Of a stretch of DNA of 64,000 bases, positions 16,524-24,836 are shown piece after piece. The translations under genes and the position numbers were made by a program. Under the pieces are notes generated by a model. It worked only from the letters and a program-made list of their open reading frames with translations. It was not told the DNA's origin and did not search any database. The DNA is from Natranaerobius thermophilus JW/NM-WN-LF (GTDB lineage: Bacteria; Bacillota; Natranaerobiia; Natranaerobiales; Natranaerobiaceae), in the NCBI RefSeq assembly GCF_000020005.1, contig NC_010718.1, positions 246,001 through 310,000 on the forward strand. The letters are read 5' to 3'. Within the stretch, counting starts at the first letter, position 1. Each line of letters starts with the position of its first letter.

Positions 16524-18039
16524 ACCAAGAATAAGAACTAAGGATTGGCCCTTTGCTAAGAATGTGAAAGCGCGGCTCATGAGAATTAGTAAACCGTATA
16601 AAAAGGAGAATAGGTGGTATATCGATGCTTTATTTTATTCCCATAAAACTAAAAGAGTAAGATTAGATATAGCAAGACTATTGAGACTTCACCTCGGGGG
16701 TACATACAAAGATGGTGAGTTCATAGGATTTGAATCAGCCATTGAAATGGATATTTCCATACCTAATTCAGTAATTAAAAATAGAAAAATCACCCCATTT
16801 CTAAACAAGGATAAATATAATAAAGAATTTGATTACTATACATTTGGAATTCCCTATAAGGATCATTTCATTGTTATTCCAATAATAGAGCTTGTGCGCG
16901 CTGTACTATTGCCTGATACCTTTTGGATGAATCAAGTAACACAACTGGATGCACTAGATACTTCTTTTGTTAGCTCTATGAGTTCTGAGGTTTTACAAGT
17001 TCAGTTTGATCCGAGTATTAATGTATCCTACGTAAAGCTAAATGAAAAAATCAATCATCTGGCTTGGATAATGACTAACTCAAATATCTTTAATATGATA
17101 GCTGAATTATATAATAATGTTAGTAATGGACAAGGTTTCTTATTTGATTTTGGATTCACATCTTTAAATATGCAAGTGATGGCAGAACAGGTTGGTAATA
17201 AAATTTTTGTGAAGCAAATTAAATCTTTTAGAGGTAAGAAAATAAAAACTCAAAAAATTGAGGTTAGTCATCCAAAGCTATATAAGAATTCCCCTTCAAA
17301 TGAAACCAGAGATCAATATCATAAAACTATTAAAATAAGCGGGGATGATAAGGTTTTGGATGCTAGTAAAGATGGAAGTTATAAAGATCAAGATATTGTC
17401 GACGAAAATATCTCAAAATCCGAATACACCAATTATGTAAAAATTACTAGAAACAAAATTCCAAAAAAGAGTAAAAAGCCAATAGAGACAGTTGAAACAG
17501 CTAAACTATATAAAGAAGATAGTAATTCCAGGACAACTTCGGATTTAGGCGGTAAAGAAGTTGTACCGCAGTTGGAGTTTCTAAATAACTTTCAGTTCTT
17601 AAATATCAATGATTTTGATGAAATTAACCAAGTATTAGATTTAATTAACGAAAGGGGTAATGTTGTAAGCGTTCAAAGACTTGTCGGAAAGTTAAAAGAT
17701 CATTGGAGTTACGGATCATTTTGTGATTTAAAAGATGGTAAAAAAGAAAGAAGATATTTGCTTGGTAAAATAACTTTAAGTAACGGGACAGAGGCAGTCC
17801 TTATAGAGATCGAAAGAGAGGATCGAGCTTTAACAACATTAATGTTGGTGTCAGAAAAAACAGCTAACTGGAATAAAATATGCCACGTTGTGCTTAAAGG
17901 TCTTGTTAAGAACTCAGGCTCTTGGTCAGCAGAGGTTATAAATAAAATTAAAACAACTTATGGAATTAGAGAACACAGATTTAAGCATACAAGGACGGAT
18001 ATTCATAAAAAGGAGAAGAGGATTTTTTCTTTTATCTGA
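16516..18039 (+). CDS. tnsE: Tn7-like target selector TnsE
   Basis: 507 residues from GTG 16516 (538 in Tn7). TnsE of Tn7 steers insertion to replicating DNA such as entering plasmids, by contacting the sliding clamp. The C-terminal part (about 375-507) looks like the TnsE C-terminal domain, with RYLLGKITLSNGTEAVLIEIERED and a charged DNA-binding tail. The middle (about 260-330) is low-complexity and rich in Lys/Ser. Position after tnsD, size and C-terminus support the call; the N-terminal half is less recognisable. Confidence 0.85.
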   Translation: MSKPRIRTKDWPFAKNVKARLMRISKPYKKENRWYIDALFYSHKTKRVRLDIARLLRLHLGGTYKDGEFIGFESAIEMDISIPNSVIKNRKITPFLNKDKYNKEFDYYTFGIPYKDHFIVIPIIELVRAVLLPDTFWMNQVTQLDALDTSFVSSMSSEVLQVQFDPSINVSYVKLNEKINHLAWIMTNSNIFNMIAELYNNVSNGQGFLFDFGFTSLNMQVMAEQVGNKIFVKQIKSFRGKKIKTQKIEVSHPKLYKNSPSNETRDQYHKTIKISGDDKVLDASKDGSYKDQDIVDENISKSEYTNYVKITRNKIPKKSKKPIETVETAKLYKEDSNSRTTSDLGGKEVVPQLEFLNNFQFLNINDFDEINQVLDLINERGNVVSVQRLVGKLKDHWSYGSFCDLKDGKKERRYLLGKITLSNGTEAVLIEIEREDRALTTLMLVSEKTANWNKICHVVLKGLVKNSGSWSAEVINKIKTTYGIREHRFKHTRTDIHKKEKRIFSFI

Positions 18040-18354
18040 TAATAATCTACATATAACTGGAGGGATACTTGATTAGATAAATTAAGATCTAGTTAATAGC
18101 CATATCTTGGTTTATGGTACTATCGTTGCAAACTAGGCTAATTCTTTCTGGCCACTGCTATGAGTTTATAACCGTTTTTTTAATAGCTATTAAAAAAAAA
18201 AGAAGATAGAAGATTTTTAACAGTTTAGTTAAAGAACACCAATAAATGTTGCTTGAATTTGGTAAGTATAGCTATGGAAAGTTAGTACAGAACTCTTGTC
18301 AATAATCTAATTGAATGGTATTATAGTTCTTAATCAAATTTAAATTAAATAAAT
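18040..18354. other. Non-coding gap between tnsE and the K+ operon leader
   Basis: About 315 AT-rich bases without a convincing ORF. A perfect 24-bp palindrome (arms 18175-18186 and 18187-18198, centre TAGCTA, flanked by T and A runs) could end tns transcription from either side. No TnsB-type sites are seen here, so the transposon does not end before the riboswitch. A promoter for the K+ operon should lie within this gap, but I cannot fix it. Confidence 0.6.
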
Positions 18355-18493
18355 ACGCTTAATCCCATTGTAAAGGAGCGGGGGAACCAACTTTGCAACT
18401 TGTTGTAGTACACAGTAAGTTGCTTGGGGTGAATCCTATATTTTAGGTAGGGCTACTCTTCGGCCCGAATCCGACAGCTAACCTCGTAAGCGT
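18355..18493 (+). ncRNA. c-di-AMP riboswitch (ydaO/yuaA class)
   Basis: The outer stem ACGCTTA (18355-18361) pairs with TAAGCGT (18487-18493). Conserved pieces are GGGGGAACC, GGGGTGAATCC, GTAGGGCTACTC, TTCGGCCCGAATCCGACAG and CTAACCTCGTAAGCG. This class shuts genes off when c-di-AMP is high and is often placed before K+ transport or cell-wall genes. A terminator follows at 18519-18548. It lies inside the Tn7-like element and in front of a K+ uptake operon. Confidence 0.95.
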
Positions 18494-18518
18494 TTGAAGG
18501 GGCTTACTATGTTATAAA

Positions 18519-18548
18519 AACCATAGGGAGTTACCCCTATGGTTTTTT
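18519..18548 (+). terminator. Riboswitch-controlled intrinsic terminator
   Basis: CCATAGGG (18521-18528) pairs with CCCTATGG (18535-18542), followed by six T. Placed 25 bases after the aptamer, it is the expected off-switch for the downstream operon. Confidence 0.9.
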
Positions 18549-18589
18549 AATGGAATTATTAATAACTCATACAAAAAGAAGGTGTCATT

Positions 18590-20428
18590 ATGTTAAGAAG
18601 TATTAGAATAAAAATTTTAGGTGTTATAGCTTTGTTGCTGATAGTATTAGCTATTAACTCCTCGTGGGCAGTGAATAACTTTCAAATGTTAGATGATTCA
18701 ATTGAAGCTATAATGCAGGCAAATTATAGAAGTGTGGATGCTGCTCAAAATATGATTGTAGCATTAGAAAGACAAGACAGTGCAATTTTAACCTATCTTT
18801 TCGAGGAAGATGAAGATATATCTCAAACTTTTAGGGAACATGAACGAGAGTTTATGAAATGGTTTACACTAGCTGATGATAATATTACTGAAGTTGATGA
18901 ACCTGAAATTATAGAAAATATTGATAATAGTTACGCTGAATTTGCCCTAGAATTTAATAAATTACAGAACATCCAAGTTGAAGAGGGAACTGATGCAGCA
19001 AGACAACATTATTATGATCAAGTATTCCCAAAGTTTGAAGACGCAAAAGACTTTACTAGAAGACTTTTAGAGCTAAATCAAAATAAAATGTTAGAATTAC
19101 AAGGTCAAGCTGAAACAAGGGCGAGTAATGCAACTAAAACAACTGCAATAATTTCAATATTAACTGTTGTAACTGGAACAGTGCTAGCACTTTATATAAG
19201 TGGTAAAATTACACGTCCAATACGAGATTTGACAAAGAAAATGGAGAAAGTTTCTCAAGGAGACTACCAACAACAATTGGATATTCAGGGCAACGATGAA
19301 ATAGTAAAGTTAGCAGATTCTTTTAACACCATGGCAAAACAACTTAATGAGTATACTAAAATGAATGTATCTAAACTAAAAAGAGAAAAACAAAAGGCGG
19401 AAGCAATAGTCCAAAGCATCGGTGATGGAATAATTGTTACGAACGAAGATAATAAAATTATACTTGTAAATAAAGCAGCAGAAGATGTATTTGACATTAG
19501 AGAAAAAGAAGTTATAGATACACACTTCTTAGAAGCATTAAACAATCAAGAAATCTTTGATTTAATCAAGAAAAGTAAAGATGAGTCACAATTATACTAT
19601 AAAAGCTATACAGATATTTCTATGATAAAAGATGGAGATACAAACTACTATAGGATAATTGTGAACCCAATAAAAGCCAAAGATAGTAAAACTATGGGTG
19701 TAATAACTTTAATACAAGATATTACCAAACTAAAGAAAGTTGACGAATTAAAATCTCAGTTTGTTTCAACTGTGTCTCATGAGTTTAGAACACCTTTGAC
19801 ATCAATTAATATGTCTATAGGTTTACTACTTGATAAAATTCCTGGTGACATAAATGATGATCAAAAAGAACTCTTGCAGGTAATACAGGAAGACAGTGAG
19901 CGTTTGAACCGTTTAGTCAATGAATTGCTAGATTTATCTAGGATAGAGTCAGGAAAAATGCAAATGGATTTTGATTATTACGATATTAAAAATATCATAC
20001 AACATGCCGTAAAACCATTGCGCATTCAAGCAGAAGAAAAAAATATACAGATCAAAATTAATGTATCGGATAACCTACCTAAAGTAAGAGCTGACCACAC
20101 TAAAATTGGTTGGGTTGTTTCTAACTTGGTAGGCAATGCCTTGAGATATACTCCAACAGATGGTACTGGGGTTATAAACATTGAAACCAAACAAACTGCT
20201 AATAAAATTGTCACTTCAGTAACTGATAATGGCTCAGGTATTTCAGAAGAATATCAAAAAATAATTTTTGATAAGTTTTTACAAGTAAATGGAGGAGAGT
20301 CGACCCAAGGTGGAGCTGGACTAGGTCTTGCAATCAGTCGGGAAATTGTAAGAGCTCATGGCGGTGATATGTGGGTTGACAGTGAACTTGGTGAAGGTAG
20401 TACATTCTATTTCACTTTAAATATGTAA
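18590..20428 (+). CDS. Membrane sensor histidine kinase with HAMP and PAS domains
   Basis: 612 residues. A first transmembrane helix (about 9-27) and an extracytoplasmic four-helix-bundle-like region (about 30-180) are followed by a second helix (about 185-205) and HAMP. A PAS domain comes next (IVQSIGDGIIVTNEDNKIILVN), then HisKA with H397 in VSHEFRTPLTS. The ATPase domain has VSNLVGNALRYTP, DNGSGI and GGAGLGLAI. It is the first gene of the riboswitch-controlled K+ operon. The stimulus is unknown; osmotic or K+ status is a guess from context. Confidence 0.93.
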   Translation: MLRSIRIKILGVIALLLIVLAINSSWAVNNFQMLDDSIEAIMQANYRSVDAAQNMIVALERQDSAILTYLFEEDEDISQTFREHEREFMKWFTLADDNITEVDEPEIIENIDNSYAEFALEFNKLQNIQVEEGTDAARQHYYDQVFPKFEDAKDFTRRLLELNQNKMLELQGQAETRASNATKTTAIISILTVVTGTVLALYISGKITRPIRDLTKKMEKVSQGDYQQQLDIQGNDEIVKLADSFNTMAKQLNEYTKMNVSKLKREKQKAEAIVQSIGDGIIVTNEDNKIILVNKAAEDVFDIREKEVIDTHFLEALNNQEIFDLIKKSKDESQLYYKSYTDISMIKDGDTNYYRIIVNPIKAKDSKTMGVITLIQDITKLKKVDELKSQFVSTVSHEFRTPLTSINMSIGLLLDKIPGDINDDQKELLQVIQEDSERLNRLVNELLDLSRIESGKMQMDFDYYDIKNIIQHAVKPLRIQAEEKNIQIKINVSDNLPKVRADHTKIGWVVSNLVGNALRYTPTDGTGVINIETKQTANKIVTSVTDNGSGISEEYQKIIFDKFLQVNGGESTQGGAGLGLAISREIVRAHGGDMWVDSELGEGSTFYFTLNM

Positions 20429-20467
20429 TTAAATGATATTTGTAAATTGCGAGAGGGGAGGCTTTAT

Positions 20468-20848
20468 ATGCCAAAAATATTAGTTATTGAAGATGAAAAA
20501 AATATAGTTATCCCTTTAAAGCTATATCTGCAAAAACAAGGTTTTGAGGTTCTAGTAGCCACAAATGGAGTTGACGGAGTTTCTTTAGCACAAGAAGAAA
20601 AGCCGGATGTGATTTTATTAGATATTATATTGCCTAAAATGAATGGTTATTTAGTATGTGAAGCTTTGAAGGAAAATGAAGAGACGAAACACATTCCAAT
20701 TATTTTCATAACAGCTAAATCAAATGAAACAGAAATTGAAAAAGCGTTAGCGATGGGTGGGGATGATTACCTTATTAAGCCTTTTACCCATACGAAGTTA
20801 TATGAAGTTATCAAGAAATATTTAAAGGAGGAGAATAGCCATGAATAA
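20468..20848 (+). CDS. Stand-alone response regulator receiver protein
   Basis: 126 residues consisting only of a receiver domain: acidic pair ED near residues 8-9, phospho-acceptor D52 (ILLDIILP), Thr in FITAKS and Lys in YLIKPF. No output domain is present. The start is ATG 20468 behind GAGGGGAGG; upstream TTG lacks a site. It follows the kinase and overlaps the next regulator by eight bases. Such single-domain proteins act in phosphorelays or by protein contact, so it probably does not bind DNA. Confidence 0.9.
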   Translation: MPKILVIEDEKNIVIPLKLYLQKQGFEVLVATNGVDGVSLAQEEKPDVILLDIILPKMNGYLVCEALKENEETKHIPIIFITAKSNETEIEKALAMGGDDYLIKPFTHTKLYEVIKKYLKEENSHE

Positions 20849-21560
20849 AAAGCTATTAATTGTTGATGATGAAAAGAATATTAGAATGACTCTGAAAAAC
20901 TGTTTATCTTATGAGGGCTATGAATTAGAGATTGCATTGAATGGTGAAGAGGCTTTGGAAAAATTAAGAACTCAAGATTATGATTTAGTTTTACTCGACT
21001 TGAAATTACCAGGTTTAAATGGGTTACAAGTATTAGAAAAAGTTCGGGACGAAGGAAGGGATGTCAAAGTCATAATGATGACGGCTTATGGAACTGTAGA
21101 AAGAGCCGTCAATGCTATGAAGCTTGGAGCAATTGACTTTATTAATAAGCCTTTTTCACCAAATCAAATACGTGCTTTAGTTAATGATGTTCTCTCAAGG
21201 CCAAATTTAAGTGAAGAAAACTTGCAAACTTATAAAGATCATGTCGAGTTTGCAAAAAAATGTATTATTGAAAGTAATTATACAGAAGCAGAGAAACATC
21301 TAACGAAAGCTTTAGAAAAAGATTACGATAAACCAGAGCCTAATAATTTATTAGGTGTCCTCGCTGAATACAATGGTGAGCTTGGCAAAGCAAGAAAACA
21401 TTATCGTGCGGCTTTAGCTTTAGACCCTTCTTATAAACCAGCAAATACTAATCTCGAACGTGTAACAAGGTTTAAATACACTAAAGACGGTATAACATTT
21501 GGGAATGAGGAAGAAAAAGGAGAGGAAGAACAAGGAGAGGATAAAAATGAAGAACAGTAA
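20841..21560 (+). CDS. Response regulator with TPR-like C-terminal half
   Basis: 239 residues. The receiver domain (1-120) has D53 (VLLDLKLPG), MMTAYG and INKPF. The C-terminal half (about 130-215) has tetratricopeptide-like helices (YTEAEKHLTKALEKD, then GKARKHYRAALALDPSYKPA) and an acidic tail. No DNA-binding domain is visible, so output is likely by protein interaction. The gene overlaps the first trkA by 14 bases. A direct phosphorylation-dependent action on the K+ transporter is plausible but unproven. Confidence 0.88.
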   Translation: MNKKLLIVDDEKNIRMTLKNCLSYEGYELEIALNGEEALEKLRTQDYDLVLLDLKLPGLNGLQVLEKVRDEGRDVKVIMMTAYGTVERAVNAMKLGAIDFINKPFSPNQIRALVNDVLSRPNLSEENLQTYKDHVEFAKKCIIESNYTEAEKHLTKALEKDYDKPEPNNLLGVLAEYNGELGKARKHYRAALALDPSYKPANTNLERVTRFKYTKDGITFGNEEEKGEEEQGEDKNEEQ

Positions 21561-21963
21561 TGACTACATCATTATAGTTGGTTGTGGTCGTTTAGGATCA
21601 TCTTTGGCCAATAACCTTTCTATATCAAATAAAAGCGTTGTTGTAATTGATTGGAAAGAAAAAGCTTTTAATAATTTGTCAGAAGAGTTTAGTGGCTTTA
21701 CCATGGAAGCTAATGTCATCGAAAAAGAGACTCTTATGAATGCCAAGGCAGATCAAGCTGATGTTTTGGTGGCAGTTACAAATGATGATAATACAAATAT
21801 AATGGTAGCAGAAATTGCTAAATCAATATATGAAATACCAAATGTTATAGCAAGGCTATATGACCCTGCTAGGAAAAGAACGTATGAAGAATTAGATATA
21901 AAAACTATTAGTTCCTATGATCTAGTTTCTAAGGCATTTACTGATTTAATATTGAGCAAATAG
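21547..21963 (+). CDS. TrkA-N (RCK) protein, short form without TrkA-C
   Basis: 138 residues from ATG 21547, set inside the end of the previous gene with AGGAGAGG upstream. A Rossmann RCK domain with IIIVGCGRLGSSLA (glycine-rich NAD-binding loop) and acidic VIDW after beta-2 is seen. There is no C-terminal TrkA_C domain, unlike the next gene. RCK proteins gate Trk/Ktr K+ channels in response to nucleotides. Paired short and long subunits may form a mixed regulatory ring, which is inference. Confidence 0.88.
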   Translation: MKNSNDYIIIVGCGRLGSSLANNLSISNKSVVVIDWKEKAFNNLSEEFSGFTMEANVIEKETLMNAKADQADVLVAVTNDDNTNIMVAEIAKSIYEIPNVIARLYDPARKRTYEELDIKTISSYDLVSKAFTDLILSK

Positions 21964-21998
21964 AGAAGGTTTACTAAATATACCTGGAGGGTTTAGAG

Positions 21999-22664
21999 AT
22001 GAAGATTATTTTAGTTGGTGGAGGAAATAAAGTACACTATCTTGCTAAAACATTTATTTCTCAAGGGCATGAGTTAACCTTGATAAATAATGAGAAAGAA
22101 TACTGTCGAGATCTAGCCAAAAGGTTTGATGTAAATATTGTATACGGTGATGGTACAAAACCCAATATATTAGAAGATGCAGAAGTTTTAACTGCCGACT
22201 TAGTAATGGCTGTTACCCCAAAAGATCCAGATAACTTAGTAATATGTCAGTTAGCAAATAAAGTTTACGAAGTAGATAAAACATTTGCAATTGTTAACGA
22301 TCCAGATAATATCGAAATTTTTAAAAAGCTTGGTGTAGACACGGTTATCAGTACTGCTGATATTATTACCTCATTAATCAAACAAAAAATTTCTGTTGAA
22401 GATATCTCTAATATATTTTCCCTTGAAGAAGGAAAAGTAACGGTAATGGAAGTTAAAATCAGCTCCAATTTTCCTGTAACAGGTCAAAAACTTCAAGATA
22501 TACCTTTGCCTAGGCAATCTATCATAGGATGTATTATTCGAAATAGTGAATCAATTGTTCCTAGTGGAGATACTGCGATTGAAGTAGGGGATAAGCTCTT
22601 AATACTATCCTTGCCAGAAGTACAATCAAAAGTATTACAAACAATAAGAGGAAGGCTTGATTAG
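21999..22664 (+). CDS. trkA: TrkA-family K+ transport regulatory protein with RCK_N and RCK_C
   Basis: 221 residues with an N-terminal nucleotide-binding domain (IILVGGGNKVHYLA; LINNE) and a C-terminal TrkA_C domain (about 140-221: MEVKISSNFPVTGQKLQD ... VGDKLLILSLPE). RCK_C domains are a known c-di-AMP binding site in some KtrA/KtrC proteins, so the ligand could act on both mRNA and protein here. A ribosome site CTGGAGGG precedes ATG 21999. Next comes trkH. Confidence 0.92.
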   Translation: MKIILVGGGNKVHYLAKTFISQGHELTLINNEKEYCRDLAKRFDVNIVYGDGTKPNILEDAEVLTADLVMAVTPKDPDNLVICQLANKVYEVDKTFAIVNDPDNIEIFKKLGVDTVISTADIITSLIKQKISVEDISNIFSLEEGKVTVMEVKISSNFPVTGQKLQDIPLPRQSIIGCIIRNSESIVPSGDTAIEVGDKLLILSLPEVQSKVLQTIRGRLD

Positions 22665-22665
22665 T

Positions 22666-24150
22666 ATGAAATACAAAGAAATACTGATTAGAAAATATAA
22701 TTATATAATAGGATATATAGGAGTAATCTTACTTGGTTTAAGTATAGCTTTACTATTACCTTTGATTTTCCTTTTTATTTTCGGGGAGGAGTCAATCCTA
22801 GTAAGAAGTTTTCTAATTCCTGCAGTTTTTTCGGCACTTTTGGGATTTATAATGAGTACTCCTATTCGCAAAGGGAATAATGACAGTCATTTAACTTTAC
22901 ATGAAGGTGGAGTAATTGTAGTTCTATCTTGGTTGATGGTTACTTTTATATCTGCTTTTCCGTTCTTACTTTCGGGAGAATTGAACTTTACCCAAGCACT
23001 GTTCGAGTCAGTAAGTGGTTGGACTACCACTGGCCTATCAGTTGTTGATGAGTCCGAAATTGCGAATACATTAATATTTTGGAGAAGTTTGATGCAGTAC
23101 TTGGGTGGAGCAGGAATAGCTGTTACATTATTGGCAGCTATTATAGGCCCGAGCGGTGGGATGGGGCTTTACTCTGCTGAAGGCAGATCAGACAAATTAT
23201 TACCTAATGTTTTTAAATCTATTAAGTTAATAATAATAATTTATCTTGGGTATACGTTCAGTGGTATCATTCTTTATATGATTGTCGGAATGCCTTGGTT
23301 TGACTCCATAATCCACTCTTTCTCGGCATTATCAACGGGAGGTTTTTCTAGTCGCCCTGAAAGTATAGGAGCTTTTGATAGTCTGGCAATAGAATTGGTA
23401 ACTATTATTTTAATGATATTAGGAACAACTAATTTTGCCGCACATCATGTTTTTCTTCGTGGGAAAATAAAAGAGTTTTTTAAAATAGGTGAAATCAAGT
23501 TTATGTTTATACTTATGGGAATTACGATTCCTGTGGTGATTTTTGTCGCTTTATTTCCTTTATATGGAAATTTTGCCGAAAGTTTAAGATTTGGTACTTT
23601 TGAATTAATTTCAAGTATAACCACAACGGGTTACTCTACTGGTGTTGATTATGATAGCTGGGGGAGTTTTGCTGTTTTCGTAATTATTGTTTTGATGATT
23701 TTTGGCGGCGGTGCTGGTTCTACTGCTGGTGGTGTTAAGTTAATTAGAATTTATGTATTATTTAAATCTGTGGTTTGGCACATTCAGGAGCATTTTTTAC
23801 CCAAAAATATTGTTAGAGAAAATTACATTTTGAAACCTGGAGAAAAGTTCTATGTTTATCAAAGGCATATTACCCAATTTGCTAACTTTTTGTTATTATA
23901 TTTAGCAACTTATATATTAGGAGTGCTGATTTTTTTGGCTCATGGTTTTCAACTAGAAGATTCTATGTTTGAATTTGCATCAACTTTAGGAACTGTAGGT
24001 CTATCTGTAGGGCTTACTTCACCAGATGCCCCTTTATTTATTTTGTGGACGCAGATATTTGGTATGTTACTTGGTCGATTAGAATTATATATCATTTTCT
24101 TTGCTTTTATTCGAATTATTAAAGATATAAAACAATTAGTTCTTAAATAG
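22666..24150 (+). CDS. trkH: Trk/Ktr-type K+ uptake membrane subunit TrkH
   Basis: 494 residues, about ten hydrophobic helices. Selectivity-loop-like segments recur: SGWTTTGLSV, ALSTGGFSSR, SITTTGYSTG and TLGTVGLSVG, the four pore repeats of Trk/Ktr/HKT proteins. FGGGAGSTAGGVK is typical of TrkH. ATG 22666 is chosen, with AGAGGAAGG upstream and the preceding stop one base away. It probably moves K+ with the two RCK proteins encoded before it. It is the last gene of the cargo operon. Confidence 0.95.
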   Translation: MKYKEILIRKYNYIIGYIGVILLGLSIALLLPLIFLFIFGEESILVRSFLIPAVFSALLGFIMSTPIRKGNNDSHLTLHEGGVIVVLSWLMVTFISAFPFLLSGELNFTQALFESVSGWTTTGLSVVDESEIANTLIFWRSLMQYLGGAGIAVTLLAAIIGPSGGMGLYSAEGRSDKLLPNVFKSIKLIIIIYLGYTFSGIILYMIVGMPWFDSIIHSFSALSTGGFSSRPESIGAFDSLAIELVTIILMILGTTNFAAHHVFLRGKIKEFFKIGEIKFMFILMGITIPVVIFVALFPLYGNFAESLRFGTFELISSITTTGYSTGVDYDSWGSFAVFVIIVLMIFGGGAGSTAGGVKLIRIYVLFKSVVWHIQEHFLPKNIVRENYILKPGEKFYVYQRHITQFANFLLLYLATYILGVLIFLAHGFQLEDSMFEFASTLGTVGLSVGLTSPDAPLFILWTQIFGMLLGRLELYIIFFAFIRIIKDIKQLVLK

Positions 24151-24196
24151 TAAGTTCCTGACCTATAGAAATCATATATTAAATTTAATAAAAGAA

Positions 24197-24373
24197 TTAA
24201 AAATCGTAAACTATAGAGGAATTATTTTCGCGATCACGATTTGATTCAATATGATTTTCAATTTGATAGTAAGTACTTTTAGGAAGCTTCAAAACTTTAC
24301 ACATGATAGCAATGGGATAGTCTTCTTTGTGTTCTTTTATAAATTCAGTTAGTTCTTGAGTGTCTACTTTTTC
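24197..24373 (-). pseudogene. IS3-family orfB remnant (58 codons)
   Basis: Reading in the -1 frame relative to orfA gives EKVDTQELTEFIKEHKEDYP then a helix-turn-helix start (AIMCKVLKLPKSTYYQ) and a premature TAA. This is the beginning of an IS3-type orfB; the integrase core is missing. The overlap with orfA at GCGAAAAAGTAG resembles the usual frameshift window. Confidence 0.8.
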
Positions 24374-24639
24374 GCGAATATGGCCATAGCCTTTTTAAAG
24401 ATTTCACTCTCCTGTTTAATACGTTGCATTTCTTTTTGCATTTCATTTATATCTTTAGGTGTTACTTCTTCTTCACCTGATTGAACTGGGGTTAATTGCT
24501 TAATCCATTTGTAAACAGTAACTTCAGTTACGCCATACTCGCTAGACAGATCTTTTACAGAACTACCTGAGTGATATAAATCAACTATTGTTTTTTTAAA
24601 GTCTTCACTGTATTTTTTACGACTCATTTTCATAGACAC
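24364..24639 (-). CDS. IS3-family transposase orfA
   Basis: 91 residues: a helix-turn-helix domain (KYSEDFKKTIVDLYHSGSSVKDLSSEYG ... TVYKWIK) and a leucine-zipper-like helix near the end, typical of IS3 orfA. The orfB partner is truncated, so the element is dead. One terminus may be at about 24684 (reading TGGACACATTTTAG on the minus strand). It lies between trkH and the distal transposon end. Confidence 0.85.
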   Translation of the reverse strand: MSMKMSRKKYSEDFKKTIVDLYHSGSSVKDLSSEYGVTEVTVYKWIKQLTPVQSGEEEVTPKDINEMQKEMQRIKQESEIFKKAMAIFAKK

Positions 24640-24697
24640 ATCCTTTCATACTTCTATTTTATAGACTTAACTAAAATGTGTCCATGAAACTATACTA

Positions 24698-24831
24698 ACA
24701 TCAAACTTTCTTTTAATTTATAATATAGCTGGCTTAAAATGTTCAAACATTCTTTTAAAAAATAGTTAAATTAGGCTTGGGGGAGGAATTAAAAAAAGGA
24801 CTTTCTGTTCAATCTTTCTTTTAATATTACA
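24698..24831 (-). repeat. Distal (left) transposon end with three spaced TnsB-type sites
   Basis: Inverted copies of the 20-bp site lie at 24698-24717, 24740-24759 and 24806-24825, the last followed by ATTACA to 24831. On the minus strand the outer site reads ATTAAAAGAAAGATTGAACA, close to the glmS-proximal consensus. Three dispersed sites are the known layout of Tn7L. Confidence 0.88.
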
Positions 24832-24836
24832 GTTGT
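24832..24836. repeat. Tn7-like target-site duplication, distal copy
   Basis: GTTGT, identical to 9840-9844 at the other end. Five bases is the Tn7 duplication length. Confidence 0.88.

Larger units (their letters stand above)
9845..24831 (+). mobile_element. Tn7-like transposon, complete, with K+ uptake cargo (14,987 bp)
   Basis: Left terminus TGTTGC (9845-9850) and right terminus ATTACA (24826-24831, complement TGTAAT) each adjoin a TnsB-type site after six bases, and GTTGT flanks both sides. Genes tnsA, B, C, D and E lie in canonical order reading away from glmS, matching Tn7, whose right end faces glmS. Cargo comprises a c-di-AMP riboswitch, kinase, two regulators, two trkA genes and trkH, plus an IS3-type remnant beside the distal end. 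All five tns frames look intact, so the element may still move. Confidence 0.93.

Noticed and set aside
18040..18354. Distal transposon end placed between tnsE and the riboswitch, leaving the trk operon as host DNA
   Set aside because: No TnsB-type sites or duplication occur here, whereas three sites and GTTGT occur at 24698-24836.
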